In this document: positions 1 through 6,164 of the stretch, in pieces
Numbering within the stretch: the first letter of the stretch is position 1
How the letters are laid out: each line of letters begins with the position of its first letter
Assembly: GCA_050944915.1 (NCBI GenBank)
Contig: JBMNRY010000051.1
Location: forward strand, 1-14,517
Length of the DNA: 14,517 bases
Direction: 5' to 3'
From: JBMNRY01 sp050944915
GTDB lineage: Bacteria > Bacillota > Limnochordia > JAAZLZ01
Program-made: the position numbers and the translations under genes
The notes under the pieces: model-generated
What the model saw: only the letters and a program-made list of their open reading frames with translations
Told to the model about the DNA's origin: nothing
Database searches by the model: none

Positions 1-312
1 AGCCTCGATATTCTAGTCCCTGCGGCCCTCCTCCATGATGTGGGAAAGGTGAGGGGAGATTTGTCCCTATGGCAGCGGGTGCTCCTTTCTTTTTATGATG
101 GAGAAGGGTTGGAAAGACTAATGGCCCGGGGCGGAAGACTAGGGGCCGGTGCCCGGGTCCAGTTACAACATCCCCGTCGGGGAGCTCATATGGCGGAATT
201 GTTCGGTGCCCCGGCCCCGGTAGTTTACCTCATCCGTTGGCACCATGACCCTTCCCGGGCGGAGGAAAATAGATTGTTGGCTATCATGCAGGCTGCCGAC
301 GAGAACAACTAA
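1..312 (+). CDS. HD-domain phosphohydrolase, C-terminal fragment (5' end outside window)
   Basis: The reading frame is open from base 1 to the TAA at 310-312, so the N-terminus lies upstream of the window. The visible 103 residues carry the metal-binding pattern of an HD phosphohydrolase: ALLHDVGK at about residues 9-16, a second histidine stretch (HPRRGAHMAEL) near residue 57, a tandem histidine (IRWHHDP) near residue 80, and a late aspartate in IMQAAD near residue 98. Proteins of this superfamily hydrolyse phosphomonoesters or phosphodiesters, often nucleotides, using a bound divalent metal. The substrate cannot be told from this fragment. It ends 19 bases before trpS, whose ribosome binding site lies just after its stop, so the two are probably co-transcribed. 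An ATG at 40 lies downstream of the HD motif and is not the real start. Confidence 0.8.
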   Translation, partial: SLDILVPAALLHDVGKVRGDLSLWQRVLLSFYDGEGLERLMARGGRLGAGARVQLQHPRRGAHMAELFGAPAPVVYLIRWHHDPSRAEENRLLAIMQAADENN

Positions 313-331
313 AGGAGGTTGCTCCCAAGAG

Positions 332-1315
332 ATGGAGAAAAAAGGTCGAATTTTTAGCGGTATGCGTCCCACCGGTCGGCTCCATTTAGGTAATTACTTA
401 GGGGCTTTAGACAACTGGGTGAAGCTGCAACATGATTATGAATGTTTCTTTTCCGTCGTCGACTGGCACGCCTTAACTACCGCTTATAAAGATACGGAGC
501 TTTTGCGGGAAAACATCCGGGAGATGACCATCGATTGGCTCAGTGCCGGTCTCGATCCCGAAGGAGCGGTGATTTTTCGCCAGTCCGATGTGAAGGAACA
601 CGGCGAGCTCCATCTTCTGTTGTCGATGATCACCCCCCTGTCTTGGCTGGAGCGCTGTCCTACTTACAAGGAACAGCTAAAACAATTGGCTGACCGGGAG
701 ATTACCACCTACGGCTTTCTGGGCTATCCAGTTTTGATGGCCGCCGATATCCTGGTCTACAAAGCCGATACGGTACCGGTCGGTGAAGACCAATTACCCC
801 ATTTGGAACTGGCCCGGGAGATCGTCAGGCGTTTCAACTTCCTGTATGAACCGGTCTTTCCCGAACCCCAGTCGAAATTGACCCAGGTACCCCTCTTGCC
901 AGGATTGGATGGCCGAAAAATGAGCAAAAGCTACGGCAACGTCCTGTTATTAGCGGAGGATCCCGAGGTACTCAAGGGCAAAATCCGCCAAATGGTGACC
1001 GATCCCCAACGGGTACGCCGCCATGATCCTGGCGATCCTGAAGTGTGTCCTGTTTTCGCGTTCCATAAGGTCTTTAGTCCCCAACAGTTGGACTTTATCG
1101 ATGTGGAGTGCCGGCGGGCCGGTATCGGTTGTGTTGATTGTAAGAAGCAACTCTGGACCAATCTCATCGAGGAATTAGGTCCTATTTATGAGCGGCGCCA
1201 GGAGTTGGAGAAGGATCCCGATTTTGTCGAAGATGTCTTACGCGAAGGGGCTGTAAAAGCTCGCCAGGTGGCGGAAAAAACCATGGCCGAAGTACGGAAG
1301 GTCATGCGACTATAA
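332..1315 (+). CDS. trpS: Tryptophanyl-tRNA synthetase, with a putative [4Fe-4S] cysteine motif
   Basis: This class I synthetase charges tRNA-Trp with tryptophan in the cytoplasm. The 327-residue product has the usual family length. Its ATP-binding motifs are visible: the HIGH-like HLGN at residues 18-21 and KMSKS at 196-200. The tryptophan-pocket region (GYPVLMAADILVYKAD) lies near 131-146. The ATG at 332 gives the expected start (MEKKGRIFSGMRPTG) and follows an AGGAGG at 313-318. The frame is open upstream to 245, but that stretch overlaps the HD gene and has no family resemblance. Four cysteines at 239, 260, 267 and 270 form C-x20-C-x6-C-x2-C. This closely matches the C-x22-C-x6-C-x2-C iron-sulfur motif known from Thermotoga maritima TrpRS. 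No T-box leader precedes the gene, so it appears to be expressed with its upstream neighbour. Confidence 0.97.
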   Translation: MEKKGRIFSGMRPTGRLHLGNYLGALDNWVKLQHDYECFFSVVDWHALTTAYKDTELLRENIREMTIDWLSAGLDPEGAVIFRQSDVKEHGELHLLLSMITPLSWLERCPTYKEQLKQLADREITTYGFLGYPVLMAADILVYKADTVPVGEDQLPHLELAREIVRRFNFLYEPVFPEPQSKLTQVPLLPGLDGRKMSKSYGNVLLLAEDPEVLKGKIRQMVTDPQRVRRHDPGDPEVCPVFAFHKVFSPQQLDFIDVECRRAGIGCVDCKKQLWTNLIEELGPIYERRQELEKDPDFVEDVLREGAVKARQVAEKTMAEVRKVMRL

Positions 1316-1338
1316 TGGATAGGTGATGGGATCATTTT

Positions 1339-2094
1339 ATGGACTATCAGGTGGAGCTGCCCGTTTATCAGGGTCCCTTCGATTTATTAATCGACTTGAT
1401 TAAAAGGGAAAAGGTCAGCATCTGGGATATCCCCATCAGCACCATAACCGATCAGTATATTGCGTCTTTGGCCCGGATGGAGCAGCTAGATTTGGGGGTC
1501 GCGGCCGAATTCCTCGTCATGGCAGCGACTCTGCTCCAGATGAAGGCCCAAAGTTTGCTCCCTCGTCCCCCTAGCGATGAATCCCAAGGGGAGGGGCCTG
1601 ACCCCCGGGAGGAGTTATCCCGGCGGTTGGCCGAATACAGCGCCTACAAAGGGGCTGCGGAAAGGATGGCGCTTCTCGAGGAGGCGGCCGGACAACGCCA
1701 TTTTCGACCCCAGCGTCCCTGGCAGGGACCAATCTGTTATCTGCAGCCAGTGGGGGAGACCACCGCCGAAGATTTGGCTCAGCTTGCGGGCCAGCTCCTT
1801 CATGATTTGCGGGAGCGGGAACGGGTCCGGGAAGTGGTCCGGGTGAGCATCGATTTGCCGGCTCGGATGCAAGAGATCATAGCGGAGTTGAAAAGATTGG
1901 GAAGATTGCCCTTCCGGCAGCTCCTTCGCCGTTCGACTCGACGGGAGCAGGTGACTACCTTGATGGCTCTGCTGGAATTAAGCAAAGATGGGGAAGTGAT
2001 CCTCAACCAGGGGGAACCCTATCGAACCATCCTGATTAGTCTAGCTATCCCAGGGATAGTAGGTGATGGTGATGAGAGTAAAAACGCAAATTGA
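1339..2094 (+). CDS. scpA: Segregation and condensation protein A
   Basis: ScpA is the kleisin subunit that bridges the heads of the SMC ATPase dimer and recruits ScpB, forming the bacterial condensin needed for nucleoid compaction and chromosome segregation. The 251-residue product begins with the family's signature N-terminal region (YQGPFDLLIDLIKREKVSIW, residues 9-28), which contacts SMC. It has an acidic, proline-rich middle near residues 75-90 (PRPPSDESQGEGPDP) and a C-terminal winged-helix region near 165-235 that would contact the SMC cap. The ATG at 1339 is preceded by an AGGTGATGG ribosome binding sequence at 1321-1329. The gene lies 23 bases after trpS and its end overlaps scpB, the usual arrangement for these partners. 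Confidence 0.96.
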   Translation: MDYQVELPVYQGPFDLLIDLIKREKVSIWDIPISTITDQYIASLARMEQLDLGVAAEFLVMAATLLQMKAQSLLPRPPSDESQGEGPDPREELSRRLAEYSAYKGAAERMALLEEAAGQRHFRPQRPWQGPICYLQPVGETTAEDLAQLAGQLLHDLRERERVREVVRVSIDLPARMQEIIAELKRLGRLPFRQLLRRSTRREQVTTLMALLELSKDGEVILNQGEPYRTILISLAIPGIVGDGDESKNAN

Positions 2095-2584
2095 AGCCCT
2101 TTTGTTTACCTCTGGGAAACCCCTTACTGAAGGGCTCTTGGCCGAATTGGTCGGCGTGGGTCCTGAGGAGATTCGCCAAGGCATCAAGGAGCTGCAGGAT
2201 GATTATCAAGAACGTTCCTTCGACCTTTATCAGGTCGGTGGAGGCTGGTCCCTGCAGACAAAGCCCCAATATGCATCTTTGGTGACCAAACTACATCAAC
2301 CGGTGCAAAAATCGGGGCTGTCGACGGCGGCTATGGAAACCTTGGCCATCATCGCCTATCGACAACCGGTGACTAAGGGAGTAATCGATCACATCCGGGG
2401 AGTGCGTTCCGATTCGGCCATCAACAACTTGATGGACCGGGGCTTGATCGAAGAGAGGGGTCGGGCGGAACTGCCGGGACGGCCTATCCTTTATGGGACA
2501 ACCCAGGAATTCTTGGTCCATATGGGGCTCAATTCCTTAACCGAACTGCCTCCATTGGAATATCCTGCCGAAGATTTTGATTAG
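2072..2584 (+). CDS. scpB: Segregation and condensation protein B
   Basis: ScpB is a dimeric double winged-helix protein that binds the middle of ScpA in the SMC-ScpAB condensin. The 170-residue product matches the family: an N-terminal IEALLFTSGKPLTE segment, a central ETLAIIAYRQPVTKGVIDHIRGV segment near residues 87-110 (strongly characteristic), and GRPILYGTTQEFL in the second winged helix near 138-150. Four in-frame start codons occur in a row at 2063-2074 (GTG, ATG, GTG, ATG). I chose the last, the ATG at 2072, because an AGGTGA sits at 2061-2066 with a 5-base spacing. The gene overlaps the end of scpA by 23 bases, suggesting translational coupling that could help keep the two subunits in proportion. 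Confidence 0.96.
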   Translation: MRVKTQIEALLFTSGKPLTEGLLAELVGVGPEEIRQGIKELQDDYQERSFDLYQVGGGWSLQTKPQYASLVTKLHQPVQKSGLSTAAMETLAIIAYRQPVTKGVIDHIRGVRSDSAINNLMDRGLIEERGRAELPGRPILYGTTQEFLVHMGLNSLTELPPLEYPAEDFD

Positions 2585-2624
2585 AGGGGCCCGCAACTGG
2601 GAAAGCTAACCAGAGGTGAGCCCG

Positions 2625-3242
2625 ATGGCTTGGTTATATGTTCTTTTGGCTTTCCAGGTGTTGATCCTTCTAATACCTTGGCGCCTTGCTTTCCTCTATT
2701 GGCGGGTGGCCGGTGCCGATCATCTCATCTTGCAGCTAGGTATAGGTTCTTGGCCCGGCATATCTTTCAAGATCTTGCAGCTGGATCAGGATGATGATGA
2801 TCCTCCTTCCCCGTTCTTCTGGTGGAAAATGTTTCGCGGTGGAATGCGGCTTGTCGGGGCTTTGAGCAGGCCCTGGGGCCGTTTTTTTCTCTTTCTTCTT
2901 GGTGGACGGGGTCGTACCTTACCGACGATTTTATATAATGTTTTCCGTCGTTTGGCCGGGCTTTGTTCCGCTTTACAGATCGAGGGTAGCTTAGGGACCG
3001 GTGATGCGGCCTTGACGGCCATGGCCATCGGTGGCCTTTGGAGCGCTTTTGGTTTTATCCATCCCCTCCTTAGTCCCAACCATTGCCGCCCCCAGATCCG
3101 TATGCGCCCCGACTACGGTGCCGATGGGCTCGTCCTTCGTCTCCGCTGTATATTTCACCTCCAGATGGGCCATATTATCCTTGCCGGTGGACGGCATCTC
3201 CTCCGGCTAGGTCGGTGGAAAGGAGCGAACCAGCATGGCTAA
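2625..3242 (+). CDS. DUF2953 membrane-anchored protein (YtfI-like)
   Basis: The 205-residue product starts with a hydrophobic segment (about residues 2-25) that looks like a signal anchor or single membrane helix. A basic, hydrophobic region follows near 75-115, including FFLFLLGGRGR. It resembles the DUF2953 family, whose Bacillus subtilis member ytfI lies directly upstream of ytfJ, the same order as here. The function is unknown; the pairing with a GerW/YtfJ gene suggests a sporulation-linked role at the membrane. The ATG at 2625 follows an AGAGGTGA at 2612-2619 with 5-base spacing and is preferred over the in-frame GTG at 2616, which lies within that binding site. The 3' end overlaps the next gene by 8 bases. 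The assignment rests on the hydrophobic profile and gene order more than on strong motifs. Confidence 0.75.
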   Translation: MAWLYVLLAFQVLILLIPWRLAFLYWRVAGADHLILQLGIGSWPGISFKILQLDQDDDDPPSPFFWWKMFRGGMRLVGALSRPWGRFFLFLLGGRGRTLPTILYNVFRRLAGLCSALQIEGSLGTGDAALTAMAIGGLWSAFGFIHPLLSPNHCRPQIRMRPDYGADGLVLRLRCIFHLQMGHIILAGGRHLLRLGRWKGANQHG

Positions 3243-3669
3243 TGGTCAGCATCCCATCGAAGGCTTGATGCAAACGGCCATGGAGAATATTAAGACCATG
3301 GTCGATGTGAATACCATCCTGGGCGACCCGGTGGAAACCCCCGATGGTTCCGTGATCTTACCGGTATCCCGGGTATCTTGCGGTTTTGCCGCTGGCGGTT
3401 TGGAATATGAGACGGATAGTGAAGGCGCAAAGGATTCCTTCCCCTTCGGAGGCGGTAGTGGTGGAGGGATATCCGTCAATCCCGTCGCCTTTTTGGTAGT
3501 GGGGCAGGGGCAAGTACGGTTGTTGCCCGTGGAGGGCAATGTGATCTATGACCGCTTGATCGATTTGGCTCCCCAGATGATGGATCGGATCCAAGGGATG
3601 TTCACTAACGGTAAAGGGACCAATTCCCGGGTGCAAACCGGTATCCGGGGCGGATTGTTAGAAACCTAA
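3235..3669 (+). CDS. ytfJ: GerW family sporulation protein (YtfJ)
   Basis: The 144-residue product closely matches the YtfJ/GerW family of spore proteins. It has the N-terminal HPIEGLMQTAMENIKTMVDV segment, TILGDPVETPDGSVILPVSRV near residues 28-48, SCGFAAGG near 48-55, and a glycine-rich stretch (FPFGGGSGGGISVNPVAFLV) near 69-88. It has no membrane segment or signal peptide. In B. subtilis the family is made in the forespore and needed for normal germination. The biochemical role is not established. The ATG at 3235 has a strong GGAAAGGAG ribosome binding site at 3217-3225, and the gene overlaps DUF2953 by 8 bases. Its presence supports a spore-forming ancestry. I see no clear forespore-type promoter directly upstream, so transcription probably comes from further upstream. 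Confidence 0.93.
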   Translation: MANGQHPIEGLMQTAMENIKTMVDVNTILGDPVETPDGSVILPVSRVSCGFAAGGLEYETDSEGAKDSFPFGGGSGGGISVNPVAFLVVGQGQVRLLPVEGNVIYDRLIDLAPQMMDRIQGMFTNGKGTNSRVQTGIRGGLLET

Positions 3670-3680
3670 AGACCCTTCGC

Positions 3681-3708
3681 CCCCCAGGTGCATACAATAA
3701 CCTGGGGG
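3681..3708 (+). promoter_or_regulatory. Perfect 9-bp interrupted palindrome overlapping the start signal of the FAD oxidoreductase gene
   Basis: CCCCCAGGT at 3681-3689 is mirrored exactly by ACCTGGGGG at 3700-3708, separated by ten bases. The 3' arm supplies the G-run that doubles as the Shine-Dalgarno region for the ATG at 3717. No T-run follows, so it is not an ordinary intrinsic terminator. As RNA it could form a hairpin that hides the ribosome binding site. As DNA it could be an operator around a -10-like TACAAT at 3693-3698, although I see no good -35 for that. Confidence 0.55.
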
Positions 3709-3716
3709 TGAGGGGG

Positions 3717-5006
3717 ATGGTCATATCCAAACCTCGAGTGGTTGTTGTGGGCGGTGGATGGGCCGGTTGTGCCGCGGCCCTGGCGGCCCGGGAGGCCGGT
3801 TTGGAAGTAACCTTGATCGAACGCAGCTATATGCTTTTGGGCTCTGGACTAGTAGGCGGGATCTTTAAGAATAATGGTCGACTCACAGCTTTGGAAGAAC
3901 TACGTTACATGGGCGCCCGGTCGGTCATTCAAATCATGGAGGATACGGCGCGACATAATAATCTAGCCTTTCCCGGCCATCGTCATGCTAGCCTTTATGA
4001 TGCGGGGGCCGTGGAACCGGCCATGGTCAGACTTCTCGGGGATCAAAAAATAACGGTTTTGATGGAAAGCAGAGTGACCGATGCTTTCGTGGCCCGGGGA
4101 AGGATCGTATCGGTGAGTCTGGCCGATGGTGGAAGCGTAGAGGGGGAAGTCTTCGTCGATGCCACCGGTACCGCCGGTCCTCCAGGCCATTGTCTGCGCT
4201 ATGGTTATGGCTGTGTCATGTGCCTTTACCGTTGCTCCACCTTCGGTCCCCGGGTAAGTCTAGCTGCTTTAGCGGGGGTGAAAGAAAAGCTGGAGCCGTC
4301 GGCAATCGGAGTCAGCGGGTCCTGCGAAATTAGTCAGAATTCTCTAGCCAGTTGGTTGCGGGATAAATTGGCGGTCCACGGCTTTGTTGCCCTGCCGGTG
4401 CCTAAGTATTTGATCCACGGGGAGTTCTTGGACCGCAAGGCTTGTCAGCAATATGCGTTACCCGATTATGTGGATAATCTAATCATGTTGGATAACGGTC
4501 ACGCCAAGTTGATGACTCCCTTTTTCCCCTTAGCCCAACTGCGACAACTGCCGGGATTGGCTAGGGCCGCTTATCACGACCCTTACGGAGGTGGGCGGGG
4601 CAATTCCGTTCGCTTCGGTCTCCTCACTCCCCGGGAAGAAACCCTGCAGGTCCAAGGGGTTGAAAATCTCTTCTGTGCCGGGGAGAAGGCAGGACTGATG
4701 GTTGGCCATACAGAAGGAATAGTTACCGGTTCCTTAGCTGGACATAATTCCGCTCGCTGGGCCTTGGATCTACCTTTGTTGACGCTACCTACCACTACGG
4801 CCTGCGGTGATTTCATCCACTGGGTCGGGGAACAAATAGCCCAGGGGCGTATCGCCACCCGCTACACCTTCTCTGGAGGCCCTTATTTCCAACGGATGCA
4901 AGAGACGAAACTATATACGACCCATTTAGGCCTCATCGAAGATCGGGTGCGCAGAGCGCAACTGGTTGATGTTTTTGCGAAACCTTTGTTGGCTGGGGAG
5001 GGGTAA
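3717..5006 (+). CDS. FAD-dependent oxidoreductase, GIDA (MnmG/TrmFO-like) family, with a four-cysteine cluster
   Basis: The 429-residue product begins with a Rossmann dinucleotide-binding fold: GGGWAG at 12-17, with glutamate 35 ending the second strand (VTLIER) as expected for FAD ribose binding. A second FAD-contact segment near 317-347 (NLFCAGEKAG, then GHTEGIVTGSLAGHNSA) resembles the C-terminal FAD motif of TrmFO and MnmG. The whole protein is about as long as TrmFO and shorter than MnmG. Cysteines 159, 166, 169 and 173 form C-x6-C-x2-C-x3-C, which could bind an Fe-S cluster or act as a redox-active thiol site; I do not know this from TrmFO or MnmG. The substrate is unknown. The ATG at 3717 is preferred over the GTG at 3708, which lies inside the palindrome and G-rich binding region. 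The gene lies between gerW and rluB and shares the frame of rluB, separated by the TAA and one codon. Confidence 0.85.
   Translation: MVISKPRVVVVGGGWAGCAAALAAREAGLEVTLIERSYMLLGSGLVGGIFKNNGRLTALEELRYMGARSVIQIMEDTARHNNLAFPGHRHASLYDAGAVEPAMVRLLGDQKITVLMESRVTDAFVARGRIVSVSLADGGSVEGEVFVDATGTAGPPGHCLRYGYGCVMCLYRCSTFGPRVSLAALAGVKEKLEPSAIGVSGSCEISQNSLASWLRDKLAVHGFVALPVPKYLIHGEFLDRKACQQYALPDYVDNLIMLDNGHAKLMTPFFPLAQLRQLPGLARAAYHDPYGGGRGNSVRFGLLTPREETLQVQGVENLFCAGEKAGLMVGHTEGIVTGSLAGHNSARWALDLPLLTLPTTTACGDFIHWVGEQIAQGRIATRYTFSGGPYFQRMQETKLYTTHLGLIEDRVRRAQLVDVFAKPLLAGEG
4995..5003 (+). promoter_or_regulatory. Ribosome binding site that selects the CTG start of rluB
   Basis: GGGGAGGGG at 4995-5003 lies within the last codons of the FAD oxidoreductase gene. 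It is 6 bases before the CTG at 5010 but 15 bases before the TTG at 5019, so spacing favours CTG. Confidence 0.6.
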
Positions 5007-5009
5007 AAT

Positions 5010-5741
5010 CTGGAACGATTGCAGAAAATCATGGCCCAAACGGGGTTTGCCTCTAGGAGAGCCTGCGAAGAAATGATCCGGGCCGGTCGGGTCCAGGTTA
5101 ACGGTCAGCCGGCTTCCTTAGGTATGAAAATCGATCCCCGCAGGGATCGGGTCACCGTCGATGGCCGACCGCTGTCCTTGGTCCGGGAAAAACGTCGTTA
5201 TATAATCCTTCATAAACCAGCGGGTTATGTGACGACTATGCACGATCCCCAAGGTCGACCGACGGTAGTAAAGCTCTTGGACGGGGTTAAGGAACGGGTT
5301 TATCCCGTAGGGCGCCTTGATTATGATAGCGAAGGGCTGTTGTTATTAACCAACGACGGCCAGTTAGCCCTACGGCTGGCCCATCCCCGCTATGGGGTAG
5401 AAAAGACTTATCTCGTCTTAGTAAAGGGTCAGGTGACGGGTCAACACTTAAAGCGGTTAGAGAAGGGCATCGTATTGGAGGACGGACCGACGGCTCCCGC
5501 CCGGGCCTCTCTGGTGCGAAGCTCCCGGAGGACAAGCCTTGTTAAACTTCAAATCCGGGAGGGACGCAATCGGCAGATCCGCCGGATGTGTCAGGCCCTA
5601 GGCTTGGAGGTGCTGCAGTTGAAACGCACCGGTTTAGGTCCCTTGACTTTAGGTGATTTAGCCCCTGGTCTTTGGCGAGACTTATCTTCTGGGGAGCTAA
5701 AAGCTTTGCGTAAGGCCGTTGATGCCAGTTCTTTACAATGA
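5010..5741 (+). CDS. rluB: 23S rRNA pseudouridine synthase, RluB family
   Basis: The product converts a uridine of 23S rRNA (position 2605 by E. coli numbering for the family) to pseudouridine during ribosome assembly. From the CTG at 5010 it is 243 residues: an S4 RNA-binding domain at about 1-60 (ERLQKIMAQTGFASRRACEE), then the RsuA/RluB catalytic domain. The active-site motif GRLDYDSEGLLLL contains the expected catalytic aspartate at 104, and REGRNRQIRRM occurs near 180. The frame is closed by a stop at 5004-5006, so only CTG 5010, TTG 5019 or ATG 5031 can start it. CTG restores the family's usual ERLQK beginning and has the best-placed ribosome binding site, although CTG starts are rare. 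The 3' end contains a promoter for the aromatic operon. In many Clostridia rluB follows spmA-spmB; here those genes are not next to it. Confidence 0.93.
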   Translation: MERLQKIMAQTGFASRRACEEMIRAGRVQVNGQPASLGMKIDPRRDRVTVDGRPLSLVREKRRYIILHKPAGYVTTMHDPQGRPTVVKLLDGVKERVYPVGRLDYDSEGLLLLTNDGQLALRLAHPRYGVEKTYLVLVKGQVTGQHLKRLEKGIVLEDGPTAPARASLVRSSRRTSLVKLQIREGRNRQIRRMCQALGLEVLQLKRTGLGPLTLGDLAPGLWRDLSSGELKALRKAVDASSLQ

Positions 5742-5760
5742 AAAGGGGTTGTGCTAAACT
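5732..5760 (+). promoter_or_regulatory. Sigma-A-type promoter candidate for the aromatic amino acid operon
   Basis: TTTACA (5732-5737, five of six bases matching TTGACA) is followed after exactly 17 bases by TAAACT (5755-5760, four of six matching TATAAT), with an extended -10 TG at 5752-5753. It overlaps the last codons of rluB and would start transcription near 5767, about 20 bases before aroH. I see no attenuator or T-box between it and the gene. Confidence 0.6.
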
Positions 5761-5789
5761 AGAGAAAATTTAGGGGAAAGGTGACAGAA

Positions 5790-6164
5790 TTGCGTGTGAA
5801 AGGGATTCGGGGAGCTATATCCGTCCCTGCTAATACTAAGGAAGCGATTCTAAGTGCTGCCAAGGAATTGACCGCCCAGATCATGGCGGCTAATTCTTTA
5901 GACAAAGGGGATATCATCAGCATCATCTACACGGTGACCCCCGATTTGAACGCGGAGTTTCCCGCCAAGGGAGCCAGGGAATTGGGGTTGACCGATGTGG
6001 CGTTGATGTGTGCCCAGGAAATACCCGTTCCCGGGGCGTTACCCCGCTGTTTGCGGGTGCTGATCCATGCCCACGGGGATGATCAACCACCGAAACATAT
6101 ATACTTAGGACAAGCCCGTCAACTACGGCCAGATTGGGGGAATGACAATGTTGCCGGAGATTAG
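5790..6164 (+). CDS. aroH: Chorismate mutase, AroH type
   Basis: The product converts chorismate to prephenate, the first step towards tyrosine and phenylalanine. The 124-residue length and motifs match the trimeric pseudo-alpha/beta-barrel AroH class of B. subtilis, not the all-helical AroQ class. GIRGA gives the substrate-binding Arg7, and TPDLNAEFPAKGARELG occurs near 50-66. Cys74, Glu77 and Arg89 correspond to the B. subtilis active-site Cys75, Glu78 and Arg90, and HIYLGQARQLRPD lies near the C-terminus. I chose the TTG at 5790 because AGGTGA at 5779-5784 is spaced 5 bases before it and because it puts Arg7 and Asp52 in the B. subtilis numbering. The GTG at 5781 (three codons earlier) and the GTG at 5796 are possible alternatives. 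The end overlaps hisC by 17 bases. Confidence 0.94.
   Translation: MRVKGIRGAISVPANTKEAILSAAKELTAQIMAANSLDKGDIISIIYTVTPDLNAEFPAKGARELGLTDVALMCAQEIPVPGALPRCLRVLIHAHGDDQPPKHIYLGQARQLRPDWGNDNVAGD

Noticed and set aside
245..331. An N-terminal extension of trpS from the ATG at 245
   Set aside because: The extra 29 residues overlap the HD gene and do not resemble TrpRS. The ATG at 332 has its own AGGAGG and gives the normal length.
313..331. A T-box or other tryptophan-responsive leader before trpS
   Set aside because: Only 19 bases separate the HD gene stop from the trpS start, so there is no room for a leader.
3681..3708. An intrinsic terminator after gerW
   Set aside because: The stem is strong, but it is followed by a G-rich sequence rather than a T-run.
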